Source: Leekyejoonella antrihumi
Lineage (GTDB): Bacteria > Actinomycetota > Actinomycetes > Actinomycetales > Dermatophilaceae
NCBI RefSeq assembly: GCF_007845645.1
Contig: NZ_VCQV01000011.1
Location: 1-64,000 of the forward strand
Reading direction: 5' to 3'
Length of the DNA: 64,000 nucleotides
This document shows positions 8,433 to 16,961 of the stretch, piece after piece (the stretch's first letter is position 1; each line of letters opens with the position of its first letter). The translations under genes were made by a program, and so were the position numbers. Below the pieces are notes generated by a model. That model made no database searches, was not told the origin of the DNA, and worked only from the letters and a program-made list of their open reading frames with translations.

Positions 8433-9470
8433 CTATCGTGGCGACGTGAGGTCGTGATGCCACGACTCGGTGCGATGCTTGGTGGTCCACCCCATCGAGA
8501 GATAGAGCCCGTCGGCGCCGGTGGGGGAGTCGGCGTCGACCTCAAGGTCCACCTTCCCTCGACCACGGCTCGCCGCGTCGCGGATCACGGTGTGCAGCAG
8601 AGCCTTTGCCACTCCGCGTCCACGAGCACGCCGGTGCACCCCGATGTAGTCGATGTAGCTGCCCACGACACCGGCGTCATCCGGCGACAGGACGCTCGAC
8701 ACGAGAGCTCCGGCCGGCTGCTCAACGCCATCGATGATCACCGTGGCGATCCACCAATGATCCCAACGGTGCCCAGGGTCCTCGCGCAGCCGCTGAACGA
8801 ACTCGGGGAAGCTCTCCCGATAGGACCCCCAGTGATCGGCAAAGGACTGCTCGAGCATCAGATGAACGGTCTGCAGGTCTTCGGCAACCGGTGAGTTCTC
8901 GTCGTAGGTGGCCACCCGACGGACCATGACACCCTCCCGTAGCGGCGGGAACGTGTCCTCGGCTGCCTCCTGCGGTGTTACCGGTCTGGTCATCTGCAAC
9001 CACGTGCGCGCCCGGTGGAAACCGGCTGCGGTGAGCCGGGACTGGGTGCGATCGTCCCCGGCGTAGGCATCGGTGTCCAAGATGGTGGCGTCCACCCCAC
9101 GCAGCCGGCAGATGTCGATCGCCTGCCCTTGCGCCCACGCATACATCTGCGCGGCGAGCCGGTCCGCGATCGCATCATCGAGGGTGGGGTCGGTATCGAC
9201 TACCACTCGGGTGCGGCCGGCGGCGCGGTCGTGCACGGTCACCCAGCCGTGGATCCGGCCGTCTGCACCGGTGGCGACCAGTTGGCGTCGGGTCCACGAT
9301 CCGGTGCCGGTCACCGCGATCTGCACCGACGCCGTGTCGATGGCGCCGGATCCGATCGCCGCCTGCCTGACCGCGGCATGCAGCTTCGCGAGCGGCTCGA
9401 CATCGCTGGGACCGGGTGTGCGAATGCCCCAGCCCACCGGCACCACGAAGGGTGTCGGCGACTGGGGCAT
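8433..9470 (-). CDS. Tandem GNAT N-acetyltransferase domain protein
   Basis: About 345 residues, starting at ATG 9470 (MPQSPTPFVVPVGWGIRTP). The open frame extends further upstream, but that part overlaps kgd out of frame and is arginine-rich shadow sequence. The product looks like two GNAT folds in tandem. The C-terminal copy has the acetyl-CoA site in IDYIGVHRRARGRGVAKALL, a clear R/Q-x-x-G-x-G/A motif. The N-terminal copy is degenerate (residues about 15-160). Proteins of this layout acetylate small molecules or act like the mycothiol-synthase group, but I cannot assign a substrate. It begins 25 nt after the kgd stop on the same strand. DUF6104 follows 9 nt after its stop. Confidence 0.75.
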   Translation of the reverse strand: MPQSPTPFVVPVGWGIRTPGPSDVEPLAKLHAAVRQAAIGSGAIDTASVQIAVTGTGSWTRRQLVATGADGRIHGWVTVHDRAAGRTRVVVDTDPTLDDAIADRLAAQMYAWAQGQAIDICRLRGVDATILDTDAYAGDDRTQSRLTAAGFHRARTWLQMTRPVTPQEAAEDTFPPLREGVMVRRVATYDENSPVAEDLQTVHLMLEQSFADHWGSYRESFPEFVQRLREDPGHRWDHWWIATVIIDGVEQPAGALVSSVLSPDDAGVVGSYIDYIGVHRRARGRGVAKALLHTVIRDAASRGRGKVDLEVDADSPTGADGLYLSMGWTTKHRTESWHHDLTSPR

Positions 9471-9495
9471 CAGCGCGGCGGGGTCGATCGGCGAC

Positions 9496-12400
9496 TCAGC
9501 GATCGAGGGCGGTCTCGACGAGCTCGGCGAGCTGCGCCTGGTGCTTCTTGATGGAGCCGGTCGCCGGTGAGGCTGACGGCGGACGGCACACGACTCGCAG
9601 CGGCCGATTCTCGCCCTGCGCCTCGAGCAGCTCGGGCAGGTTGAGCGCCATGAACGACCACGCCCCCTGGTTCTTCGGCTCGTCCTGCACCCATACGAGG
9701 TCGGCGTTCGGGTACTTCGCCAGCTCCTCGGCGATCTCGACGTCCGGGATGGGCGCAAGCTGCTCCACCCGCAGGATGGCGACCTTGTCGTCTCCCCGCT
9801 TGTCGCGCTCGGCCTCGAGGTCGTAGACGATGCGGCTGGACGCCAGCAGCACCCGGTTGACCCCTTCGGGTTTCGGCTGGGCGTGGTCGGACATGACCGG
9901 ACGGAAGACGCCCTGGGTGAAGTCCGCGGGATCCGACGTTGCCGCCTTCAGCCGCAGCAGCTGCTTCGGCGTGAAGACGACCAGCGGCCGGCGTGGTCGG
10001 GCGTAGGCCTGGCGGCGCAGCAGGTGGAAGTACGACGCCGGGGTCGACGGGTAGGCGACCGTCATGTTGTTCTCGGCGAAGAGCTGCAGGTAGCGCTCGA
10101 TGCGCGCGGACGAGTGGTCCGGGCCCTGCCCCTCATAGCCGTGCGGCAGCAGGAGCACGACCGACGAGCGCTGCGCCCACTTCTGCTCGGAGGAGGAGAT
10201 GAACTCGTCGACAATCGACTGCGCACCATTGGCGAAGTCGCCGAACTGGGCCTCCCACAGCACCAGTGCATCCGGGCGCTCGACCGAGTAGCCGTACTCG
10301 AAGCCCATTGCGGCGAACTCCGACAGCAGCGAGTCGTAGACCCAGAACCAGGCCTGATCCTCTGCCAGGTAACGCAGGGGAGTCCACTCGTTTCCGGTGA
10401 CGTGGTCGATCAGCACCGAGTGTCGCTGCACGAAGGTGCCGCGGCGACTGTCCTGACCGGACAGGCGGACCGGGGTGCCGTCCATCAGCAGGGACCCGAG
10501 GGCCGTCAGCTCTCCCATGGCCCAGTCGATTCCGCCCTGGCTGATCATGGCGGACCGACGCTCCATCAGCTTCTTCAGCTTCGGGTGGACGGTGAAGCCC
10601 TCCGGAGGGTTGACCCAGGTGTCACCGATGCGTTTGAACGCTTCCAGCGAGATGGCGGTCGAGCGGCCGCCGAGATCCGGTCGGGCATCGTCCTGCTCCT
10701 GCGCGGAGGGGCGCTCCAGGCCGCCGTGGCCCTCCGCGTCGGTGCCGACCGATCCGGCGGTGCTACCGGGCTCGCCGGCTGCCTCGGCGCCACCGTCGGC
10801 GCCGGTCTTGGCGTCCTTGGTCTCGGTGAACACCCGCTCCAACTGCTTCTGGTAGTCGCGCAGTGCAGCCGCGGCGTCGTCGATGCTGATGTCGCCGCGG
10901 CCCACCAGCGCCTCGGTGTAGAGCTTGCGGACGCTGCGCTTGGCTTCGATCAGCCGGTACATGGTCGGCTGCGTCATCGACGGGTCGTCGCCCTCGTTGT
11001 GCCCGCGACGGCGATAGCACACCATGTCGACGACGACGTCCTTGTGGAACTTCTGGCGGTACTCGAAGACCAGCTCGGCCACTCCGACACAGGCCTCCGG
11101 GTCGTCACCGTTCACGTGGAAGATCGGTGCCTGGACCATGCGCGCCACGTCGGTGGAGTAGGTCGACGACCGTGACTGCGACGGCGACGTGGTGAAACCC
11201 ACCTGGTTGTTGACGACCAGGTGGATCGTGCCACCGGTGCGGTAGCCGCGCAGCTGCGACAGGTTGAGGGTCTCGGCGACCACGCCCTGTCCCGCGAACG
11301 CCGCGTCACCGTGCATGAGGATCGGCAACACGGTGAAGGCCGTGCCGGCGAGGTTGATCCGGTCCTGCTTGGCGCGGGCGATGCCTTCCAGCACCGGGTC
11401 GACCGCCTCGAGGTGAGACGGGTTGGCCGCCAGGTAGACCTTCGTGGTCTTGCCGTTGTCGGAGGTGAACTCGCCCTCGGTGCCGAGGTGGTACTTCACG
11501 TCACCGGAGCCCTGCACGGACTTCGGGTCGGACTTGCCCTCGAACTCGCGGAAGATCTGTCCGTAGGACTTGCCCGCCAGGTTGGCGAGCACATTGAGCC
11601 GCCCGCGGTGCGGCATACCGACGCAGACCTCGTCCATGCCGTTGTCGGCCGCCTCGCACAGGATGCGGTCGAGCATCGCGATCGCGGACTCGCCGCCCTC
11701 CAGGCTGAACCGCTTCTGCCCGACGAACTTGGTCTGCAGGAAGGTCTCGAATGCCTCCGCGGCGTTGAGCTTGCGCAGAATGCGCAGCTGCTCCTCCGAG
11801 GTCTGCTTCTGGTAGCCGACCTCGACCTTGCTCTGGATCCAGGCGCGCTCCTTGGGGTCCTGGATGTGCATGTACTCGATGCCGACGCTGCGGCAGTAGG
11901 AGTCGCGCAGGATGCCGAGGATCTTGCGCAGCTTGAGGAAGGGCTCCCCACCGAACCCGCCGGTGGGGAAGGTGCGGTCCAGGTCCCACAGCGTCAGGCC
12001 GTGGGTGGTGACGTCGAGGTCGGAGTGCCGACGCTGCTTGTACTCCAGTGGGTCGGTGTCTGCCATCAGGTGACCGCGCACGCGGTAGGCGTGGATGAGT
12101 TCCTGCACCCGCGCGACCTTGTTGATGTCGTCGTCGTGGCTGGTGTCGATGTCGCGGATCCAACGGATCGGCTCGTAGGGGACCTTCAGCGCCTCGAAGA
12201 TCTCGTCGTAGAAACCGTCCTCGCCCAGCAGCAGCTGGTGCACGACGCGCAGGAACTCACCGGAGACTGCGCCCTGGATGATGCGGTGGTCGTAGGTCGA
12301 CGTGAGCGTCAGGATCTTGCTGACCGCGTTCTTGTTGAGCGTGTCCGGGCTGGCGCCCTGCCACTGGGCGGGGTACTCGAGCGCACCGACCCCGATGATG

Positions 12401-13356
12401 GCCCCGGCGCCCTTCATCAGGCGGGGGATCGAGTGCACGGTGCCGATGCCGCCCGGGTTGGTGAGCGAGATCGTGGTGCCGGCGTAGTCGTCGACGGTCA
12501 GCTTGTTGCCTCGAGCCTTGCGGACCATGTCCTCGTAGGCTGCCCAGAACTGGGCGAAGTCCATCCGCTCGGCGCCCTTGATGCTGGGGACGACGAGGGT
12601 GCGGCTGCCGTCGTCCTTTTGCAGGTCGATGGCCAGACCGAAGTTGACATGGCCGGGCGTGACCATGACCGGCTTGCCCTTCTCGTCGGTACCGAGGGCA
12701 TTGTTCATGGCGGGGACTGCGGCCAGCGCCTTGACGAGCGCGTAACCGATGAGGTGGGTGAAGCTGACCTTGCCGCCACGGCTGCGAGACAGGTGGTTGT
12801 TCAGCACGATGCGGTTGTCGATGAGCAGCTTGGCCGGGACCGAGCGCACGCTGGTGGCCGTCGGCACCTCGAGGCTGGCCTCCATGTTGGTGACGATCCT
12901 GGCCGCCACGCCACGCAGCGGCGTCTCCTCGTCCTTGGCCGGCTCCGGCTCCGGTGCGGGACCGGCGATACCCTCACGGGCGATGGGCCGCCTGCTGGAG
13001 ACCTCGGCCTTCTTCGGGTCGAGGTGCTGCCCGGGGCGGGGCGGGCCGTCCGGGGTCTTGGGCTGCCCGGCCGGAGTTGCCGCCGGGGCACTGGGCGCAG
13101 CGGTGTGCGCCCCGGAGGTCGCATCGCTGTCGGTCGTGGGCTGCGCGGGTGCCGCATCGGCCGGCTTGCCAGTCGATGCGGCACTGGACGTGCCGTTGCT
13201 CGGTGCGTTCTTCGAGGCCGGCTTGTAGTCGGCGAAGAAGCCCCACCAGGCCTTGTCGACCGAGTTCTTGTCCTCGAGGTACTGCTGGTACAGGTCGTCA
13301 ACCAGCCACTCGTTTGGTCCGAAAACGGCGAGTGGGTCAGGAGACTGGGATGACAC
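9496..13356 (-). CDS. kgd: Multifunctional 2-oxoglutarate metabolism enzyme (decarboxylase/dehydrogenase E1-E2)
   Basis: A 1286-residue protein close to the length of mycobacterial Kgd. It starts with the E1-type helix (GPNEWLVDDLYQQYLEDKN), has a Pro/Ala/Ser linker, then an E2-type acyltransferase domain (about residues 110-370) with the His motif YDHRIIQGAVSGEFL. The thiamine-diphosphate E1 part follows, with VGMPHRGRLNVLANLAGKSY, HGDAAFAGQGVVAETLNLS and GGTIHLVVNNQVGFTTSP. In actinobacteria this enzyme works with lipoamide dehydrogenase in the TCA cycle, giving succinyl-CoA, and can release succinic semialdehyde or condense 2-oxoglutarate with glyoxylate. A Glu/Gly-rich insert lies near residue 835. 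A 44-bp repeat lies 46 bp upstream of its start. Confidence 0.97.
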   Translation of the reverse strand: MSSQSPDPLAVFGPNEWLVDDLYQQYLEDKNSVDKAWWGFFADYKPASKNAPSNGTSSAASTGKPADAAPAQPTTDSDATSGAHTAAPSAPAATPAGQPKTPDGPPRPGQHLDPKKAEVSSRRPIAREGIAGPAPEPEPAKDEETPLRGVAARIVTNMEASLEVPTATSVRSVPAKLLIDNRIVLNNHLSRSRGGKVSFTHLIGYALVKALAAVPAMNNALGTDEKGKPVMVTPGHVNFGLAIDLQKDDGSRTLVVPSIKGAERMDFAQFWAAYEDMVRKARGNKLTVDDYAGTTISLTNPGGIGTVHSIPRLMKGAGAIIGVGALEYPAQWQGASPDTLNKNAVSKILTLTSTYDHRIIQGAVSGEFLRVVHQLLLGEDGFYDEIFEALKVPYEPIRWIRDIDTSHDDDINKVARVQELIHAYRVRGHLMADTDPLEYKQRRHSDLDVTTHGLTLWDLDRTFPTGGFGGEPFLKLRKILGILRDSYCRSVGIEYMHIQDPKERAWIQSKVEVGYQKQTSEEQLRILRKLNAAEAFETFLQTKFVGQKRFSLEGGESAIAMLDRILCEAADNGMDEVCVGMPHRGRLNVLANLAGKSYGQIFREFEGKSDPKSVQGSGDVKYHLGTEGEFTSDNGKTTKVYLAANPSHLEAVDPVLEGIARAKQDRINLAGTAFTVLPILMHGDAAFAGQGVVAETLNLSQLRGYRTGGTIHLVVNNQVGFTTSPSQSRSSTYSTDVARMVQAPIFHVNGDDPEACVGVAELVFEYRQKFHKDVVVDMVCYRRRGHNEGDDPSMTQPTMYRLIEAKRSVRKLYTEALVGRGDISIDDAAAALRDYQKQLERVFTETKDAKTGADGGAEAAGEPGSTAGSVGTDAEGHGGLERPSAQEQDDARPDLGGRSTAISLEAFKRIGDTWVNPPEGFTVHPKLKKLMERRSAMISQGGIDWAMGELTALGSLLMDGTPVRLSGQDSRRGTFVQRHSVLIDHVTGNEWTPLRYLAEDQAWFWVYDSLLSEFAAMGFEYGYSVERPDALVLWEAQFGDFANGAQSIVDEFISSSEQKWAQRSSVVLLLPHGYEGQGPDHSSARIERYLQLFAENNMTVAYPSTPASYFHLLRRQAYARPRRPLVVFTPKQLLRLKAATSDPADFTQGVFRPVMSDHAQPKPEGVNRVLLASSRIVYDLEAERDKRGDDKVAILRVEQLAPIPDVEIAEELAKYPNADLVWVQDEPKNQGAWSFMALNLPELLEAQGENRPLRVVCRPPSASPATGSIKKHQAQLAELVETALDR

Positions 13357-13401
13357 GCGAATGCGCCTCTTTCATCAGGTTCGGCGTGGGCACGCTAGCC
13401 G

Positions 13402-13445
13402 CCCCACGAAGTCCTTGCTCCTTCGTCGCTCGGTACTTCGCGGGG
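13402..13445. repeat. 44-bp dispersed inverted-end repeat, copy A
   Basis: This copy runs from CCCC to GGGG, with inverted ends CCCCACGAAGT and ACTTCGCGGGG, so it can form a hairpin. Its reverse complement matches copy B at 14400-14443 in 40 of 44 positions by eye. Further copies lie at 50472-50513 and 61190-61233. It sits in the kgd upstream region, between the kgd start (13356) and the stop of the ABC-2 permease gene (13551). Confidence 0.8.
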
Positions 13446-13550
13446 AACCCCGGCTGGTTGTCCGCCTCATCATTAACAACGACGGGACCAAGCCTAACGT
13501 GTAGGCGTGGCCCCGTCGGTGAGGCGGTCGAAACGCCCTCCGGGTGTGGC

Positions 13551-14363
13551 CTAGAGGACGTCCTTGCGCTGGTTGAGGACCGCACCGGCCCCGGCCAGCA
13601 CCAGCCCGTAGATCGTCAGCACGACCGCGGCCCAGCCCCAGGCGAACGTGTGGTTTGCGGGATCGGAGGCGAACGTCGGGTTCAGCATCGAGCTCGTCAG
13701 ATTCGAGGGCAGGAACTTCGGTGCCCAGTCCCAGTGCAACAGGCTGAAGATGATGCTGAAGAGGATGTTGCCGATGAAGGCCAGACCGATGCCCACGAAG
13801 ACCGCCACGATCTGATTGCGCAGGAGCAGGCCGAAGCCGAAGCCGAGCAGTGTCCAGATGATGAACGCAAGCACGATCAGGCCGAGGGTCTGCCACACCT
13901 CGGCCGAGCCGAGGTAGAGGCCGCTGTGGCGCCACACCGACATGGTGATGCCACCACCGACCACGGCCGCGACGTCATAAACCACCGCGTAGACGAACCC
14001 GACCACGCAGATCGCGATGGCCTTGGCGACCGAGATGGGCCAGCGCAGCGGGGTCGACAGCACGGTGGAGGTCCAGGTCTTGTGCCGGAACTCGGCGGTG
14101 ATCAGGATGACCCCGAGCGCAAGCGGGAAGAGCTCGGCCAGTGTCACGGTGAAGCCGGCCGAGTAGATGGCCTGGGCGGCTGCGACGTTCGGGTGGCTCA
14201 TGATCGCGGCCGTCGGCGAATCGCTCGAATCGGTTTGGCCGAGCTGGAAGGCGAAGGCGAAGGACAGCAGCCCACCGATGAGCACGTCACCGATGAGCAG
14301 ACCCCACCACAACCGGGTCGTGAAGATCTTGAGGATCTCCGCCTTGATGGCGCTGGCGATCAT
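13551..14363 (-). CDS. ABC-2 type transporter permease
   Basis: About 270 residues and strongly hydrophobic, with about six membrane helices. I start it at ATG 14363 (MIASAIKAEILKIFTTRLWW), the usual N-terminus of ABC-2 permeases, rather than the TTG at 14378. The ATPase gene lies upstream on the same strand, so together they form an exporter of unknown substrate (an MDR, antibiotic or lipid type is typical). The start codon overlaps the stop of a 35-codon leader ORF created by a repeat insertion. The ancestral start, with identical first seven residues, lies at 14467, directly overlapping the ATPase stop. Confidence 0.85.
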   Translation of the reverse strand: MIASAIKAEILKIFTTRLWWGLLIGDVLIGGLLSFAFAFQLGQTDSSDSPTAAIMSHPNVAAAQAIYSAGFTVTLAELFPLALGVILITAEFRHKTWTSTVLSTPLRWPISVAKAIAICVVGFVYAVVYDVAAVVGGGITMSVWRHSGLYLGSAEVWQTLGLIVLAFIIWTLLGFGFGLLLRNQIVAVFVGIGLAFIGNILFSIIFSLLHWDWAPKFLPSNLTSSMLNPTFASDPANHTFAWGWAAVVLTIYGLVLAGAGAVLNQRKDVL

Positions 14364-14467
14364 GCGAGGTCCCCCCAAAGATGTGAGGACTGCCGGGGCC
14401 CCCGTGAAGTACTGAGCGACGAAGGAGCGAGGACTTCATGGGGTGGCTTGATTGCGCTGGCGATCAT
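14360..14467 (-). CDS. 35-codon leader ORF between ABC ATPase and permease
   Basis: From ATG 14467, which overlaps the ATPase stop as ATGA, a 35-codon frame begins MIASAIKPPHEV, reads through the repeat element and ends ...LWGDLA with a TGA that overlaps the permease ATG at 14363. The first seven residues copy those of the permease. It is almost certainly a by-product of the insertion. It does keep an unbroken chain of stop-start overlaps, so it may preserve translational coupling from ATPase to permease. I doubt that the peptide itself has a function. Confidence 0.5.
   Translation of the reverse strand: MIASAIKPPHEVLAPSSLSTSRGPRQSSHLWGDLA
14400..14443. repeat. 44-bp dispersed inverted-end repeat, copy B
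   Basis: This copy has CCCC...GGGG ends with arms CCCCGTGAAGT and ACTTCATGGGG around a core rich in GAGCGA. It is about 91% identical to the reverse complement of copy A. It is the only copy inside an operon and the one with a visible target duplication. Confidence 0.8.
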
Positions 14468-15492
14468 GAGATGCCCTCCTGTCCCTGCTGCGGTGCCTGG
14501 CCCCGGTGGGGTGGCAGGTGTTGCCCCACCGGCGGCGGTGGCTCTGCACCCGCCAGGTTCCGGTTCTGGTTCTCCGGCTGGCTGGTGAGCTCGAAGAACA
14601 ACGCCTCGAGGTCCTGCTGCTGGGCGCGCAGCTCATAGATCGGCAGACCGGCGGACAGCGCCGTGTCGCCGATCGCCTGCAGGTCGGAAGTGTAGGCCTG
14701 CAGAACAGTGTCCTCGAGGCGCTCGCTGGTGATGCCCGATGCATGAAGAGCACTCGCGAGACGGGCCGGGTCGGTGGTCCGCACGATGGCACTGGCCTGC
14801 CCGTGCAGCGACTCGATCGGGCCGTTCTTGACCAACCGGCCGTTGGAGATGATGACGACGTCATCGACGGTCGCCTGGACCTCGCCCAGCAAGTGGCTGG
14901 AGATCAGGATCGTCTTCTTCTCACCTGCCAGATGGCGCAGGAAGCCGCGCAGCCAGCGAATGCCCTCGGGGTCCAAGCCGTTGGTGGGCTCATCCAGCAC
15001 GAGCACGTTCGGGTCGCCGAGCATGGCGGCAGCCAAGCCGAGGCGCTGCCGCATACCCATCGAGTAGTTGCCGGCACGGCGCTTCGCCGCGGCCGGGATG
15101 CCGACCAGCTCCAGCATCTCGTCGACGCGAGACTCCGGGATGCCGCCTGCCGCGGCAAGTACCCGCAGGTGGTCGCGGCCGCTGCGGCCCGGGTGGAAGT
15201 TGGTCGCCTCCAGAGCCGCTCCGACCGTTCGCGTCGGATGCTTCAGATGCGCGTAGGGGACTCCGCCGATGGTGGAATGTCCCGCCGTCGGCGTGATGAG
15301 CCCGAGGACCATGCGCAGCGTGGTGGTCTTGCCGGCGCCGTTGGGACCGAGGAATCCCGTGATGCGGCCCGGCTCGACGCTGAAGGTGAGGTTGTCGACG
15401 GCCTTGAAGCTGCCGAACGACTTGGTCAGACCGACGATCTCGATGCGAGAATGCGCCCTGGATGGTTGTGTCTGCGTGGGCGGTGAGCTCAC
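14464..15492 (-). CDS. ABC transporter ATP-binding protein (drug/lipid exporter type)
   Basis: An ATPase of about 342 residues. I choose GTG 15492 because AAGGGGA lies 5 nt upstream; the frame itself stays open to 15609. It has Walker A (GFLGPNGAGKTTT), a signature region of the form NYSMGMRQRLGLA, Walker B (VLVLDEPTNGLDP) and the H-loop (LISSHLLGEV). The C-terminal third is the regulatory extension seen in DrrA/CcmA-like exporters, ending in a Gln/Pro/Gly-rich tail. It pairs with the ABC-2 permease downstream. The stop overlaps the ATG of the leader ORF at 14467. The cargo cannot be told from the sequence. Confidence 0.9.
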   Translation of the reverse strand: MSSPPTQTQPSRAHSRIEIVGLTKSFGSFKAVDNLTFSVEPGRITGFLGPNGAGKTTTLRMVLGLITPTAGHSTIGGVPYAHLKHPTRTVGAALEATNFHPGRSGRDHLRVLAAAGGIPESRVDEMLELVGIPAAAKRRAGNYSMGMRQRLGLAAAMLGDPNVLVLDEPTNGLDPEGIRWLRGFLRHLAGEKKTILISSHLLGEVQATVDDVVIISNGRLVKNGPIESLHGQASAIVRTTDPARLASALHASGITSERLEDTVLQAYTSDLQAIGDTALSAGLPIYELRAQQQDLEALFFELTSQPENQNRNLAGAEPPPPVGQHLPPHRGQAPQQGQEGIS

Positions 15493-15626
15493 GTGGGTCC
15501 CCTTAACCATGGTGTTGTCGGCCCCGGCATGGTGGCCGACGTAGGCAGGATAACTGCCCAGGGTTCGATCCGTAGCAGGCATTTGGTGCCAGTCGGGCCG
15601 TACTTTCATGGCACGATGTCCGCACG

Positions 15627-16961
15627 ATGTTGCAGTGGTTGCTGATCCTTGTCGGAGTTGTCCTCACCGTGGGCACCGCAGTCTTCGTTGCCGCCGAGTT
15701 CTCTCTCGTGGCGCTGGACCGGCCTATGGTTCAGCGGGCGATCGACGACGGCGATCATCGCGCCGGCCGAGTGCTTGCTTCGCTGCGCGGGCTGTCCACC
15801 CAGCTGTCTGCCGCTCAGGTCGGCATTACCGTCACCACGCTGATCCTCGGTTATCTCGTGCAGCCCTCGCTCGGCGACCTGCTGACCTCCCCGGTTCGGG
15901 CCGCGGGTCTGTCACCGGACAGTGCCGCGGCGCTCGCCACCACTGCCGCCCTGGTCATCGCCTCCCTCTTCTCGATGATCGTCGGTGAGCTGGTCCCACA
16001 GTTTCTCGGCATCTCGGCACCGCTGCCCGTGGCGAAGGTCGTGGCCGGCCCGGTTCGACTCATCTCGGTGGCGACCAGGCCGCTGATCGTACTGCTCAAC
16101 GGGTCGGCGAACCGGCTCCTGCGTCTGGTCGGCATCGAGCCGCAGGAGGAGCTGAGCGCAGCACGGACACCCCGGGAGCTGTCGTCGCTGGTGCGCCGGT
16201 CGGCGGAGGCGGGAGTGCTGGAGGAGCACACCGCCCGGTTGCTCACCCGGTCGCTGAACTTCGGTGAGCGCACTGCCGCAGACGTGATGAGCCCGCGCGT
16301 CCGGTGCACCGCGGTGGAGCGGACGGCCTCTGCCGCTCAGGTCGTGGACCTGGCTCGCAACACGGGGCACTCGCGGTTTCCCGTGCTTGACGACGACTGG
16401 GACGACGTCGTGGGAGTGGTCCACGTCAAGAGGGCCATCGCCGTGCCGCAGGAGCGTCGTGAGCAGGTGCCGGTCAGTGCCCTGATGGTGCCACCGGTGA
16501 TGGTGCCAGAGACCATCCGACTCGATCCGCTGCTGCTGCTGCTGCGGGCGAGCGGTCTGCAGCTGGCGATCGTCATCGACGAGTACGCCGGCACCAGCGG
16601 CGTCGTGACACTGGAGGATGTCATCGAGGAGATCGTCGGGGAGGTCAGCGATGAGCACGATCGCGTGCAGGATCCGAGCCGGCTGCTGCCGGACGGCTCC
16701 TGGACCGTGTCCGGCCTGTGGCGGCCGGATGAGGTGCGTGACCGGATTGGCGCCGACATTCCGGATGGGAACGCCTACGAGACCGTCGGCGGGTATGTCA
16801 TGGCCACGGTCGGGCGGGTGCCACGGGCGGGTGACGTGATCGAGCTGGGCGGCTGGAGCTTGCGGGTCGTGTCCATGGAGGGCCGTCGCGTCGATCGGGT
16901 GCGGCTGACACCCGTCCTGCCCGCAGCAGGCTCGGTGGATGCAGGGGAGGCGCCCGCGTGA
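15627..16961 (+). CDS. CNNM/HlyC-CorC family membrane protein with CBS domains
   Basis: A 444-residue membrane protein. Residues 1-190 are the DUF21/CNNM domain with three to four helices (LQWLLILVGVVLTVGTAVFV, then VAAEFSLVALDR). Residues about 205-330 are a CBS pair, with MSPRVRCTAVE at the start and GTSGVVTLEDVIEEIVGE at the end of CBS2. The last 80 residues form the CorC_HlyC domain (YETVGGYVMATVGRVP). Such proteins are linked to magnesium and cobalt efflux and CBS nucleotide sensing; many older annotations call them hemolysins without proof. The stop overlaps the next gene's GTG start by 4 nt. Confidence 0.9.
   Translation: MLQWLLILVGVVLTVGTAVFVAAEFSLVALDRPMVQRAIDDGDHRAGRVLASLRGLSTQLSAAQVGITVTTLILGYLVQPSLGDLLTSPVRAAGLSPDSAAALATTAALVIASLFSMIVGELVPQFLGISAPLPVAKVVAGPVRLISVATRPLIVLLNGSANRLLRLVGIEPQEELSAARTPRELSSLVRRSAEAGVLEEHTARLLTRSLNFGERTAADVMSPRVRCTAVERTASAAQVVDLARNTGHSRFPVLDDDWDDVVGVVHVKRAIAVPQERREQVPVSALMVPPVMVPETIRLDPLLLLLRASGLQLAIVIDEYAGTSGVVTLEDVIEEIVGEVSDEHDRVQDPSRLLPDGSWTVSGLWRPDEVRDRIGADIPDGNAYETVGGYVMATVGRVPRAGDVIELGGWSLRVVSMEGRRVDRVRLTPVLPAAGSVDAGEAPA

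Larger units (their letters stand above)
14343..14468. repeat. 22-bp duplication flanking the copy B insertion
   Basis: Bases 14343-14364 and 14447-14468 are the same 22-mer apart from one mismatch. On the minus strand both encode MIASAIK. The 82 bp between them contain repeat copy B. The arrangement looks like an insertion that duplicated its target, here the first codons of the permease gene. Confidence 0.75.

Noticed and set aside
9471-9758. N-terminal extension of the double GNAT protein
   Set aside because: This part overlaps kgd out of frame and is Arg/Ser-rich shadow; ATG 9470 gives a proper protein start.
11221-13353. 710-codon plus-strand ORF opposite kgd
   Set aside because: It is a mirror of kgd codon bias; the product is Val/Gly/Arg-rich with no domain, while kgd is unmistakable.
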